Source: Aneurinibacillus sp. Ricciae_BoGa-3 (lineage in GTDB: Bacteria > Bacillota > Bacilli > Aneurinibacillales > Aneurinibacillaceae). Taken from it: DNA of 64,000 nucleotides. The notes beneath the pieces were generated by a model. The model searched no databases, was not told where the DNA came from, and saw only the letters and a list, made by a program, of their open reading frames with translations. Position 1 is the stretch's first letter; every line of letters begins with the position of its first letter. The DNA lies in NCBI RefSeq assembly GCF_028421645.1, contig NZ_CP116887.1, positions 808,001-872,000 on the forward strand. Direction: 5' to 3'. This document shows, one piece after another, positions 33,966 to 41,855 of this stretch. The translations under genes were made by a program, and so were the position numbers.

Positions 33966-34538
33966 TTAATGTTTTGGGTTTATCATTCCATTCTGTTTTC
34001 TGTTCAGTGTATAAACTACAACCTTTACAAAACAAGCCATTAAAATATAAATGGGAAATGAGTATATGTATTTCCACTTGTAAATTTGATAAACGCCCAT
34101 CCAATTCAGGAGTGGCTCGGCTCCAAAAGAAAAAACAGCAGCAGCAATTGCAAAACCTATAATGGATTTTATCCAACTCTCCCCATAACGTTGATATACG
34201 AGCATAAAAGATACAGGGATATAGGTGAGGTCAAATGGTAATAAAGGCGGAATGAAAGCCCAATATAAACGAATGGGGTATGCCCAAGCCGTATGATTCA
34301 TTCCAACCATATCAAAGATGAACGCAATGATTCCAATAGTTAAACCGTAGTTAAGTATTTCATGGATTCGTGTCTTCTCAAGGAACTTCCACCATACAAC
34401 CCAAAATAAAATTACGGTGAGTAAAAGTGTCCACCATTGCCATGTTAGAAATACGTGTTTGAGCCAATATACATGATATGCATTCAAAAAATTTCTTCGT
34501 AATTGATTTACATCTTCAAATGAAGGATTATTCGTCAA
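33966..34538 (-). CDS. CBO0543-family membrane protein
   Basis: 190 residues, five to six predicted helices with many Trp (HVFLTWQWWTLLLTVILFWV), then DMVGMNHTAWAYPIRLYWAF and the polar LPFDLTYIPVSFMLVYQR. This is the CBO0543-type integral membrane family common in Bacillales, of unknown function. The start is TTG 34538 with GGGGG 8 nt upstream. No co-transcribed neighbour is evident; the phosphoesterase gene ends 128 nt further in the same direction. Confidence 0.78.
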   Translation of the reverse strand: MTNNPSFEDVNQLRRNFLNAYHVYWLKHVFLTWQWWTLLLTVILFWVVWWKFLEKTRIHEILNYGLTIGIIAFIFDMVGMNHTAWAYPIRLYWAFIPPLLPFDLTYIPVSFMLVYQRYGESWIKSIIGFAIAAAVFSFGAEPLLNWMGVYQIYKWKYIYSFPIYILMACFVKVVVYTLNRKQNGMINPKH

Positions 34539-34666
34539 AGTGTTAACCCCCTGCTTCCATATTCATTCTCTCCCTTAATTAAATTATCAAACTCTTAAAT
34601 AATCAATTTTGAACTAATAGTTGAATAACAAAAAACAAATAAAAACCCATCTTAATTACACGGACA

Positions 34667-37069
34667 TTAAGGTTGAGCTGGCGTCTTAGGATATGGCTGG
34701 TTTCCCTTGGTAGCCTGCCAAACGATACGGTTAACAGCGTCCTCTGAATTAAGATCAGGCCTCGACCAATTCATTTGTGCTGATTGTGCGGCACCAGGAG
34801 AGCTTGCGGTGTTTGTTTCGTTAAGCGCGATATTCTCCTGCGCAGCGTCGTACGGTGCGAAGTTCGGTGTAGATGTAAATGTGTTCAGCATCGGAATAGC
34901 CGATCCATCGAATTGATTCAATGGGTGCATGCCAAGAATCATTTCCATTGTCCGATTCATAGAGTCTTGATCATAAAATGTGCTATCGACTTTGCCAGTT
35001 TGTGTATAAGGGCTGATGACCAATGCCTCCGTGCGGTGTGCATCCACATGATCAGCGCCTGCCTGAGGATCGTCCTCCACAATAAAAATCGCTGTATCCT
35101 TCCAATATTTCGAGTGGCTTACCGTATCGACCAAACTGCCTACTGCAAGATCGTTTTGCGCAACCATTGCCTGTGGAGTTGGAGTGCCAGGCGTGGTCGC
35201 TTTGGTGTGATCGTTCGGCAAATAGACCATTTCGAATTGAGGCAGGTTATCATTCTGTTCGAATTGATGAAATTCATTCTGCCATTCGTTATAACGCGTC
35301 ATGTCTGAAATATCTAGATTCCATCCTGGGTAAAGGGGGTCGTAATACCCGTTTAAAGCTGGATCGTCCGGCATCCATCCCTTACCCGATGTTGGGCTTT
35401 CCCAGTAGTTAATGTACTCGCCATAGTCGCGAAAACTGATGCCATCTTTTAGCGCGGCATCCCATAGATATCCTCCTGAAGACTTAAGAGCGGGAATATC
35501 CACACTAAACTGTTTCCGGTTCGAATAATCTGCCGGCCATGTTTTTTCGGAATAATCGTTTGATATACCTGAGTCCGCCCATTGATGACCCGGGTCGCTT
35601 ACTTCTCCATCACAATAAAAGTTGTCAAGAAGTGCAAATTGATTGGCTAATTTATGAAGATTGGGCGTGTTCGCTTCTCCGAATTCTGTCAGTAATGGAT
35701 CGCCATTGCCTTTGCTAATGTCGCCAAAGATTTGATCGTAGGTTCGATTTTCTTTGATAACATAAATCACATGTTTAATTGGCGATTTTTGAGCCGGATT
35801 ACGAGGAATAGCAAAATTCTGCTCACCTGTGGAGCTCGTATAGGTTTCAAACTGCGATGTACCTGGTACTGTGTTGTTTTGGTTTACCTGCTGTGTATAC
35901 GCTTGAAGTTGTTGTGCATCGGGAACTTGTACAAATGACATCGTACCATTCATCATGTTGCCAATGTATTGGTGCGCAGCGTTCGGACCAGCACCAAGCC
36001 CCTTAGCATTCAGCACCATCAATTGATTTCCATCCTTCGTCATCGCAAGCGCAGTAGGATACCAGGCTGTCGGAATGAGTCCTTGTGCCTTAGGAGCAGC
36101 ACCTGTGAGATCGACTACCGAAATATCGTTGCAGCCTGCATTCGCAACATATAACGTATGGCCATCTGGACTAACCGTCAGTGCGTTTGGCGTATTGCCT
36201 TCAAGTATTCCTGTAGGCTGAGTTAAAGAGATGGTTTGAGAAACTGTTTGTGATTGAGGATCAATGACTGACACAGTGTTATTGTCCGAATTGGCCACAT
36301 ATAACAACCCTGTGATTGGATTTTCGGTTATGGCATTGGGGTGTAATCCAACAGAAATTGTCTTTTTGACTGTCATGGTTTGCGGATCCAATACAGTAAC
36401 GCTGCTTTCTCCCCAGTTGGGCACATATAAGGAATCGCCTTTTTTATTGAGGTAGGCGGTATATGGATCTTTTCCTACAGCAACCGTTGAAACCATCTGT
36501 CCATCACTAACATTTATTTTAGAGACAGAATTGTTCCGGTTATTAGCAACAAAAAGAAGTTTACCATCTGAGGAGACACCTAATCCTGAGGGAGTAAAGT
36601 CGGTATTTTGGGCATCTTTCATTTGGATTGGTGTTTGTTCCACCAGGTTTCCAGCAAGGAAATGGTAAACACGGATCTTATTGTTTCCACCTGCAGAAGC
36701 ATAAAGAGTAGAACCGTCCGGACTGAATGACAGACCGACGAATAATCCCTCAGTAGGGGCATACGGAATCGTCTGGACGACCTGCTGTGTCTGAACATCC
36801 ACAACTTGCAGGGATTGTATGCCCTGTCCATCGTTCGTAACCACAAGATATTTGCCGTCAGGGCTTAACGCACAGTTGATTGGAAAATCTCCTAAAGTTA
36901 GCTGCTTCCCTGCAGGCGTCAAAGTCCAACCGTGCGGAGTTATACCTGTTCCATCAGGTTTTGGCCCTGGATTGATCATGCCTGTTGCAAATGCTGTACC
37001 TGTACCTAAAAGCATGACTGCAATCGAAGCGCCAATCATAAGCTTTTTACGTCTTGAAATCCTTTTCAT
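34667..37069 (-). CDS. secreted YncE-like beta-propeller / phosphoesterase fusion
   Basis: 800 residues. Signal peptide about 1-29 (KRISRRKKLMIG... AFATG). Residues about 50-400 form a seven-bladed YVTN/YncE propeller with repeated patterns such as SPDGHTLYVANAGCNDISVV. The C-terminal half is an alkaline-phosphatase/phospholipase-C-type phosphoesterase (KHVIYVIKENRTYDQIFGD, DPGHQWADSGIS, FIVEDDPQAGADHVDAHR). Enzymes of this type remove phosphate from extracellular esters. ATG 37069 has AAAGGAGG upstream; the longer frame includes an N-terminal tail without an RBS. Confidence 0.9.
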   Translation of the reverse strand: MKRISRRKKLMIGASIAVMLLGTGTAFATGMINPGPKPDGTGITPHGWTLTPAGKQLTLGDFPINCALSPDGKYLVVTNDGQGIQSLQVVDVQTQQVVQTIPYAPTEGLFVGLSFSPDGSTLYASAGGNNKIRVYHFLAGNLVEQTPIQMKDAQNTDFTPSGLGVSSDGKLLFVANNRNNSVSKINVSDGQMVSTVAVGKDPYTAYLNKKGDSLYVPNWGESSVTVLDPQTMTVKKTISVGLHPNAITENPITGLLYVANSDNNTVSVIDPQSQTVSQTISLTQPTGILEGNTPNALTVSPDGHTLYVANAGCNDISVVDLTGAAPKAQGLIPTAWYPTALAMTKDGNQLMVLNAKGLGAGPNAAHQYIGNMMNGTMSFVQVPDAQQLQAYTQQVNQNNTVPGTSQFETYTSSTGEQNFAIPRNPAQKSPIKHVIYVIKENRTYDQIFGDISKGNGDPLLTEFGEANTPNLHKLANQFALLDNFYCDGEVSDPGHQWADSGISNDYSEKTWPADYSNRKQFSVDIPALKSSGGYLWDAALKDGISFRDYGEYINYWESPTSGKGWMPDDPALNGYYDPLYPGWNLDISDMTRYNEWQNEFHQFEQNDNLPQFEMVYLPNDHTKATTPGTPTPQAMVAQNDLAVGSLVDTVSHSKYWKDTAIFIVEDDPQAGADHVDAHRTEALVISPYTQTGKVDSTFYDQDSMNRTMEMILGMHPLNQFDGSAIPMLNTFTSTPNFAPYDAAQENIALNETNTASSPGAAQSAQMNWSRPDLNSEDAVNRIVWQATKGNQPYPKTPAQP

Positions 37070-37250
37070 ATATAAATCCTCCTTTGGTAAACTCGCTCCC
37101 ACAGAAACCAAAAAAAATGTGGCACTGATGCGGGAAAATAAGCTAGCCATCTGCCTGGTTCTATCATATCTTCGCAATATTTAGTTCCCGTTGTTAAATT
37201 ATTAATGATTTTTTATCGTTGGATTTTTTAATGGACTCATAGATTACAAT

Positions 37251-37280
37251 TTGACATGCAGATAAATGGTTGCATATAAT
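37251..37280 (+). promoter_or_regulatory. strong promoter of the ArsR-SRPBCC operon, leaderless
   Basis: TTGACA, 18 bp, TATAAT. The start codon ATG begins seven bases after the -10, so transcription should start at or next to the A of AUG. Confidence 0.75.
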
Positions 37281-37286
37281 TGTTAC

Positions 37287-37595
37287 ATGGATAAGATATT
37301 TAAGGCTCTCGCCGATTCGAGCCGAAGGCGGCTCCTTGACGAGCTCTTTAAGAAAAACGGTCAAACATTAAGTGAACTGTGTGACCATCTTGAAATGACC
37401 CGTCAATCGGTAACAAAACATCTTCTTATATTGGAGCAGGCGAATCTTATTATTGTTGAATGGCATGGACGAAATAAAATTCATTATCTAAATGCCGCTC
37501 CTATCGGAGAGATTTATGACCGCTGGATAGGAAAATATGCAAGTCATCGCATCGAAGCACTGAGTGAACTCAAAAAAAGTCTTGAGGAGGAATAA
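37287..37595 (+). CDS. ArsR-family repressor
   Basis: 102 residues, a winged helix with the pattern LADSSRRRLLDELFKKNGQT and recognition helix MTRQSVTKHLLILEQANLI. It lacks the cysteine metal sites of classical ArsR proteins, so it is of the non-metal type often paired with SRPBCC genes. ATG 37287 has no ribosome binding site; the -10 hexamer ends at 37280, which suggests a leaderless message. The SRPBCC gene starts 1 nt after its stop. Confidence 0.87.
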   Translation: MDKIFKALADSSRRRLLDELFKKNGQTLSELCDHLEMTRQSVTKHLLILEQANLIIVEWHGRNKIHYLNAAPIGEIYDRWIGKYASHRIEALSELKKSLEEE

Positions 37596-37596
37596 A

Positions 37597-38055
37597 ATGA
37601 CAGGCACAACTTTCGTTTATGTTACCTATATTGCTACGACACCGGAAAAGCTGTGGGAAGCGCTAACTAGCGGAGACTTTACAAAAAAATATTGGTTTGG
37701 ACACGAGGTGCAATCTGATTGGGCAGAAGGTTCAACTGTTAATTACGTGGACAAGAATGGGAATGTGGTAGACTATGGCACAGTATTAAAGAGTGAGCCA
37801 TATCGTCTTCTTTCTTTTACTTTTAATTGGTTGGAGGATAAAACGGTACGCGAACGCACCCCAAGGGTGATCTTTGAACTACAACCAATGGAGTCGACTG
37901 TAAAGTTAACGCTCAAACATGAAGATTTGTTGCCTACAGATTACCGTGATGAAAGCGAAGGATTTTATGGTTATAATAATGGCTGGCCAGCAATCCTGAG
38001 CAATTTGAAAAGTTTGCTGGAAACCGGACGCACTCTGCCGCCAATTGCGGTATAA
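37597..38055 (+). CDS. SRPBCC (AHSA1-type) domain protein
   Basis: 152 residues, a START-like lipid/ligand-binding fold: VYVTYIATTPEKLWEALTSG at the start, KKYWFGHEVQSDWAEGSTV and a helical end with GWPAILSNLKSLLETGR. Ligand unknown. Its GGAGGAATAAA site is made by the last codons of the ArsR gene, so translation is coupled. ArsR plus SRPBCC pairs are widespread; the SRPBCC protein may bind the signal molecule. Confidence 0.87.
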   Translation: MTGTTFVYVTYIATTPEKLWEALTSGDFTKKYWFGHEVQSDWAEGSTVNYVDKNGNVVDYGTVLKSEPYRLLSFTFNWLEDKTVRERTPRVIFELQPMESTVKLTLKHEDLLPTDYRDESEGFYGYNNGWPAILSNLKSLLETGRTLPPIAV

Positions 38056-38431
38056 ATCTATTTCACTACTAGGGATCATTACTTAAGAAGGCAGCCTCGG
38101 CAGCCTCTTTCTTATTTTAATTCATCTAAAATTTCACATACCCATTCTGTAATGTCTTCTCCTTTTCTTTCGATAATGAAATGAATTTATTTTTAGTAGT
38201 TTTAAAACTTTAAAACTATTGTACAAATTGTATAGCCATAAATCAACATAATTGTACTTATCTCGGGCAGTTTGGTTTGAAAATGTCAACTAAGCTTCTT
38301 TAGTGGAACCAAACAAAGCTCCCTAAGCACCATTAAGGAACAGTTGATTTTCGATAACGAGTTTTTTTTGAGACTATGTGTTGGTGATTTTGGAAAAAAT
38401 AGTATTACATTATGGGAAAGGAGTGACCTGT
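38056..38431. other. intergenic stretch with possible structured leader
   Basis: Contains a weak hairpin after the SRPBCC gene (about 38085-38118), then from 38270 to 38369 mutually exclusive pairings (GTTTGGTT with AACCAAAC; GAAAATGTCAACT with AGTTGATTTTC) and a run of eight T (38362-38369). A 23-codon minus-strand segment (38119-38187) reads like a protein end but has no start. No gene is called. Confidence 0.45.
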
Positions 38432-38608
38432 GTGGAAGTCAGTATGAGTTCAGATGAGGTTTTGAATCAAATTAAGCAATTACAGACTGGTGGAGGAGAT
38501 TTAAGTAAGAAAAAAGTTAAACAAGCACATCCAGACCTCATGAGAAGTGCACTTTTTTACTTTCCGAGTTGGGAACAAGCGATTCTAAATGCCAACGCGT
38601 TGGGTTGA
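38432..38608 (+). CDS. small protein with homing-endonuclease-associated-type repeat
   Basis: 58 residues. GTG 38432 follows AAAGGAG by 7 nt. The body reads EVLNQIKQLQTGGGDLSKKK, VKQAHPDLMRSALFYFPSWE and QAILNANALG, which follows the pattern I-x-I-x-x-L-G-x-x-L-S-V-P-L-x-A-x-x-FGSWxxAL seen as repeats in some Firmicute DNA-associated and homing-endonuclease-like proteins. Only one repeat is present, so this is either a small stand-alone DNA-binding unit or a remnant of a larger gene. Followed after 170 nt by a terminator. Confidence 0.55.
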   Translation: MEVSMSSDEVLNQIKQLQTGGGDLSKKKVKQAHPDLMRSALFYFPSWEQAILNANALG

Positions 38609-38784
38609 CGATATGCACCTAACGGATTGGGATCGAAAGTTTCTTGAAACGGATGTACAATTAGAAGTTACATATAGGCACTTACGAGAAGCATATAGGA
38701 ACCAAGTCGATGAAGGAGTACACCAACCTTATTTATTATCAAAATACTGGGGATTTGATTTGAAATTGAATATTTTTAAACTGC

Positions 38785-38816
38785 AGCCGTTCTACCCTGG
38801 AACGGCTTTTTCTTTT
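38785..38816 (+). terminator. terminator upstream of the HssRS-like operon
   Basis: AGCCGTTC pairs with GAACGGCT around TACCCTG, followed by TTTTCTTTT. It lies inside a long plus-strand frame (38589-38957), which argues against that frame being a gene. Confidence 0.85.
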
Positions 38817-38865
38817 GCCTTTTTTTCGTACCTACAGGACCTATCAGATGGAGCGATTATTTATG

Positions 38866-38900
38866 GTTCAGTTCATATTGAGTTCACAAAGCTGGTTTAT
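38866..38900 (+). promoter_or_regulatory. HssR-type direct-repeat operator, site 1
   Basis: GTTCA then GTTCATATT (38871-38879), 2 nt, GTTCACAAA (38882-38890), 3 nt, GGTTTAT. The known HssR site is GTTCATATT-N2-GTTCATATT. Site 2 at 41671 has identical core, spacing and GGTTTAT. It lies 59 nt upstream of the first gene of the operon that encodes the response regulator, so autoregulation is likely. Confidence 0.75.
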
Positions 38901-38958
38901 TGTGGCCATAGAATCAGTAATCCAACACCAACAATTATGATTGTGAGGAGTGGTTGAA

Positions 38959-39558
38959 ATGGGTAAATGGCTCATATTTGATAAATGGGTAATCGCGTCC
39001 ATTCTTTATGTGGCGATAGTGATCGGTGGTTTTGCCGTGTATGACCAGTTTTTTGCGGATAAAACCCAGGCTGTATCTGCGGCGAAACATGAACATGCAA
39101 GCGACGATTCAGCACATAAGCAGACTAGTGAGGTAAATGCATTTGTTCAAGCTGATCCAGACAAAATAAAGATTTTCTTAAAAGATAAGATAGGAAATCC
39201 AGCTAACGATTTAGAATTAAATCACGAGAAGCTTAAGCCTGACAACAATTTTATTCAGAATATAGACGGAGAAACAGTGAAACTAAATCTGAGTTCTACC
39301 CAGGCCAACGAACCCGTAACGTTAACATTCAATTTAGATAAAACCAATCTATCTCCTTATTTGGGAGCGATGGGGCATGTAGTCATTCTTGATGAAAACG
39401 CCCAAGACTTTCTTCATGTTCATCCAGCCAATGATAAGGAACCGATTTTTGAAACGCAGTTCAAGCAGCCTGGTATATATAAAATATGGGCTGAATTCAA
39501 ACAAAATGGAAAAGTAAGAGCGTTCCCGTTTGTAGTCGAAATAAAAGGGGAGAATTAA
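38959..39558 (+). CDS. membrane-anchored protein with MGH...HVH putative metal site
   Basis: 199 residues. N-terminal helix (about 9-27) anchors it, with the rest outside; a His-rich spacer (KHEHASDDSAH) follows. The C-terminal beta-sandwich carries YLGAMGH (134-140) and FLHVHP (H153, H155), a pattern found in extracellular domains of copper or heavy-metal proteins. GAGGAG lies 8 nt before ATG 38959. It is the first gene of the operon and is separated from the response regulator by 2 nt. It may bind or buffer the ligand sensed by the kinase. Function inferred. Confidence 0.75.
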   Translation: MGKWLIFDKWVIASILYVAIVIGGFAVYDQFFADKTQAVSAAKHEHASDDSAHKQTSEVNAFVQADPDKIKIFLKDKIGNPANDLELNHEKLKPDNNFIQNIDGETVKLNLSSTQANEPVTLTFNLDKTNLSPYLGAMGHVVILDENAQDFLHVHPANDKEPIFETQFKQPGIYKIWAEFKQNGKVRAFPFVVEIKGEN

Positions 39559-39560
39559 AT

Positions 39561-40235
39561 TTGCCGAAGGTACTAGTGGTGGATGATGAAGCCCACATTC
39601 GTGAGTTAGTTTCATTGTACTTGAAAGATGAAGGGTTTGACATCGTTGAAAAATCGAATGGAGCGGATGCGTTGCACTATGCGGAGAATCATTCTTTTGA
39701 TTTGGCGATTTTGGATATTATGATGCCACACATGGATGGCTGGGTTTTATGCACAAAACTCCGGGAGCTGGGGGATTTCCCCATTTTGATGATTACCGCG
39801 AAGGGGCAGGCGCAGGATAGAATTCGTGGATTTAGGCTTGGAACGGATGATTATTTGGTAAAGCCATTTGATCCGGTGGAGCTTGTTCTTCGTGTGAAGG
39901 CTCTGCTAAAGCGGTATCGCATTTCTACTTCCAATATCGTTAAACTCGGAAACATATCGTTAGACCGCTCGAGTTATCAGGTTCTATACGAGAACGGCAA
40001 AACGATGACACTTCCTATGAAAGAATTCGAATTGCTGTACAAACTGGGCAGCTATTCCGGGCAGTTGTTTACCCGGGATAATCTCATTGAGCAAATATGG
40101 GGCATTGATTATGAAGGTGACGAGCGGACGGTGGATGTTCACATTAAGCGGCTTAGAGAGCGATTTGCTGGGTTCGAGTCCGATTTCCGCATTGTCACCA
40201 TCCGCGGGCTTGGTTATCGGTTGGAGGTGCAATAA
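39561..40235 (+). CDS. HssR-like OmpR-family response regulator
   Basis: 224 residues. Receiver domain with acidic pair VVDDE, phospho-acceptor Asp52 (LDIMMP), Thr (MITAKG) and Lys (DDYLVKPF), then the winged helix with WGIDYEGDERTVDVHIKRLR. The text tracks HssR of Staphylococcus and Bacillus, including the YEGDERTVDVHIKRLR end of the DNA-binding domain. Start is TTG 39561 with AAAGGGGAG upstream. It should bind the GTTCATATT repeats at 38866 and 41662. The kinase follows with no gap. Confidence 0.9.
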   Translation: MPKVLVVDDEAHIRELVSLYLKDEGFDIVEKSNGADALHYAENHSFDLAILDIMMPHMDGWVLCTKLRELGDFPILMITAKGQAQDRIRGFRLGTDDYLVKPFDPVELVLRVKALLKRYRISTSNIVKLGNISLDRSSYQVLYENGKTMTLPMKEFELLYKLGSYSGQLFTRDNLIEQIWGIDYEGDERTVDVHIKRLRERFAGFESDFRIVTIRGLGYRLEVQ

Positions 40236-40236
40236 C

Positions 40237-41598
40237 ATTAAGTCGCTATATACTCGTGTTGTATTCATATTTGTCGGCATTGTCATGTTGAGTCTGTTCA
40301 CCGCTGTTATGGTTAGTTCTTATCTGTATCAGGATCGAATTAAAAGTTTGGTAGAAGAAGTTCTAATGACGAACGCTAATAAAATGATACAAACCTATCA
40401 ATCGACACCATCTGCTGATTTGATACCGTTTATGCAAAACGTGTCCGGAATTTCCCATACCCTTCTTCAACTTTACAATAAGGATGGCAAGCCCATCCTT
40501 GCCCAAAAAGAGTGGCCCATGCAGGTTGACCCTCATGATATTAAGCAGGTGCTCGCCGGTGAAAAGGTTCGCCATTTCGATAACGTAGACCTTGCTCATT
40601 TGCACATGCCTCCACTACCTTTAGTCGGCCTTCCAATTCAGGTAGATGGGCAGCCTTACGCGTTATTTGTCACCATGAAGCAAAATCCCGTGGAGAATGA
40701 AATCATGAATTCCATTCATGTTACGTACATGATTATTCTATTTCTCGGCAGTTTGCTGATTGTCGTTGCTGCGCGTTATATCGTAAATCCCATTGTGCGT
40801 TTGACAGAAGCAACTAAGAGGATGGCGAAGGGAACATTCGATTTGGAGCTGCCTACCAAACGCAAGGATGAAATTGGTGTCTTAACGGTTAGTTTTAACG
40901 AAATGGCGAAGGAGCTATCTAAGCTGGATCGAATGCGGCAGGATTTCGTTTCGAACGTCTCACATGAAATTCAATCGCCTTTAACTTCCATTCGAGGGTT
41001 TAGTAAGGCACTACAGCAGAAGAAAATGAGCGAGGAGAGCCGTCACCATTATTTGACCATCATCGAAAAGGAGAGCGAGAGGTTATCCCGATTAAGCCAA
41101 AATTTGCTTCGGCTGTCCTATCTGCAGCAGGAGAATCATCCGTTAAAGGTAAGTACGTATCGACTGGATGAGCAGCTGCGCAAGGTTGTCATTGCGCTTG
41201 AGCCTCAATGGACACAGAAAGAAATCGAAATCGATCTTCAACTTGAGCCTCTTACTGTTCATGCAGATGAAGACCAATTCTATCAGGTATGGACCAATTT
41301 ACTGAGTAATAGCATCAAATTCACGCCAGCACACGGTAAGATTGCTATTGAGGCTTTCATGAAAGATAATCAGAACATCGTGTCCATCACGGATAATGGT
41401 ATCGGGATTCCTGAAGAAGAACGGGCGGATATTTTTAAGCCGTTCCATAAAGTGGATAAAGCGCGCGACCCTTCCGTTAAGGGCAACGGGCTCGGCCTAT
41501 CAATCGTTAAAAAAATTATTGATATTCATAAAGGAGATATTCGAGTATCAGGAAAACTGGGAACAGGTGCAACTTTCGAAGTGACACTGCTGCAGTGA
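40237..41598 (+). CDS. HssS-like sensor histidine kinase (probable ATT start)
   Basis: 453 residues from ATT 40237. TM1 about 8-30, extracellular sensor about 31-160, TM2 about 162-180, HAMP to about 233 (KDEIGVLTVSFNEMAKEL), phospho-acceptor His243 in VSHEIQSPLTS, and an ATPase with N box NLLSNSIKFTP, ITDNGIGIP and GLGLSIVKKI. GGAGGTG at 40223-40229 is exactly 7 nt before ATT AAG TCG; no ATG or GTG lies in frame nearby, and TTG 40210 has no RBS. AUU initiation is rare and notable. It pairs with the regulator just upstream. Confidence 0.87.
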   Translation: MKSLYTRVVFIFVGIVMLSLFTAVMVSSYLYQDRIKSLVEEVLMTNANKMIQTYQSTPSADLIPFMQNVSGISHTLLQLYNKDGKPILAQKEWPMQVDPHDIKQVLAGEKVRHFDNVDLAHLHMPPLPLVGLPIQVDGQPYALFVTMKQNPVENEIMNSIHVTYMIILFLGSLLIVVAARYIVNPIVRLTEATKRMAKGTFDLELPTKRKDEIGVLTVSFNEMAKELSKLDRMRQDFVSNVSHEIQSPLTSIRGFSKALQQKKMSEESRHHYLTIIEKESERLSRLSQNLLRLSYLQQENHPLKVSTYRLDEQLRKVVIALEPQWTQKEIEIDLQLEPLTVHADEDQFYQVWTNLLSNSIKFTPAHGKIAIEAFMKDNQNIVSITDNGIGIPEEERADIFKPFHKVDKARDPSVKGNGLGLSIVKKIIDIHKGDIRVSGKLGTGATFEVTLLQ

Positions 41599-41628
41599 TC
41601 CAGGTATCTTGAATCGACAATAATCATC

Positions 41629-41657
41629 GAAATACCGCCATATGGCGGTATTTTTTA
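41629..41657 (+). terminator. terminator of the HssRS-like operon
   Basis: AATACCGCCA-TA-TGGCGGTATT, a near-perfect palindrome followed by TTTTAAA. Confidence 0.9.
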
Positions 41658-41661
41658 AATC

Positions 41662-41700
41662 GTTCATTTCGTTCATATTGCGTTCACAAAGAGGGTTTAT
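41662..41700 (+). promoter_or_regulatory. HssR-type direct-repeat operator, site 2
   Basis: GTTCATTTC, then GTTCATATT (41671-41679), 2 nt, GTTCACAAA (41682-41690), 3 nt, GGTTTAT (41694-41700). Three half-sites in a row. The core matches site 1 base for base, apart from the spacers. It lies 156 nt upstream of the DJ-1/PfpI gene. Confidence 0.75.
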
Positions 41701-41855
41701 ATTTTCCTTATCGAGGGTGATTATTAAAAATGGTTTATAGGGGGACACAGTGGTTGTGACATTGGTTACAACCGGATGGTAGTCTACGTATTTTTAAAAG
41801 TTTAATACCTTACCAAGGTATAGTAAAAAGAAAATAATTGGAGGAGGAAAATGAA

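Noticed and set aside
38119-38187. Minus-strand segment reading HFIIERKGEDITEWVCEIL
   Set aside because: It looks like a protein end, but a stop lies directly upstream and there is no start codon; it may be a remnant or chance.
38300-38330. T-box-like text GTGGAACC
   Set aside because: Only a fragment of the T-box sequence is present, there is no Stem I with a specifier loop, and the downstream gene is unrelated to amino acids or tRNA charging.
38589-38957. 122-codon plus-strand frame
   Set aside because: It contains a strong terminator hairpin (38785-38816) and the HssR-type operator, and its start has no ribosome binding site. At most its first part is a gene remnant.
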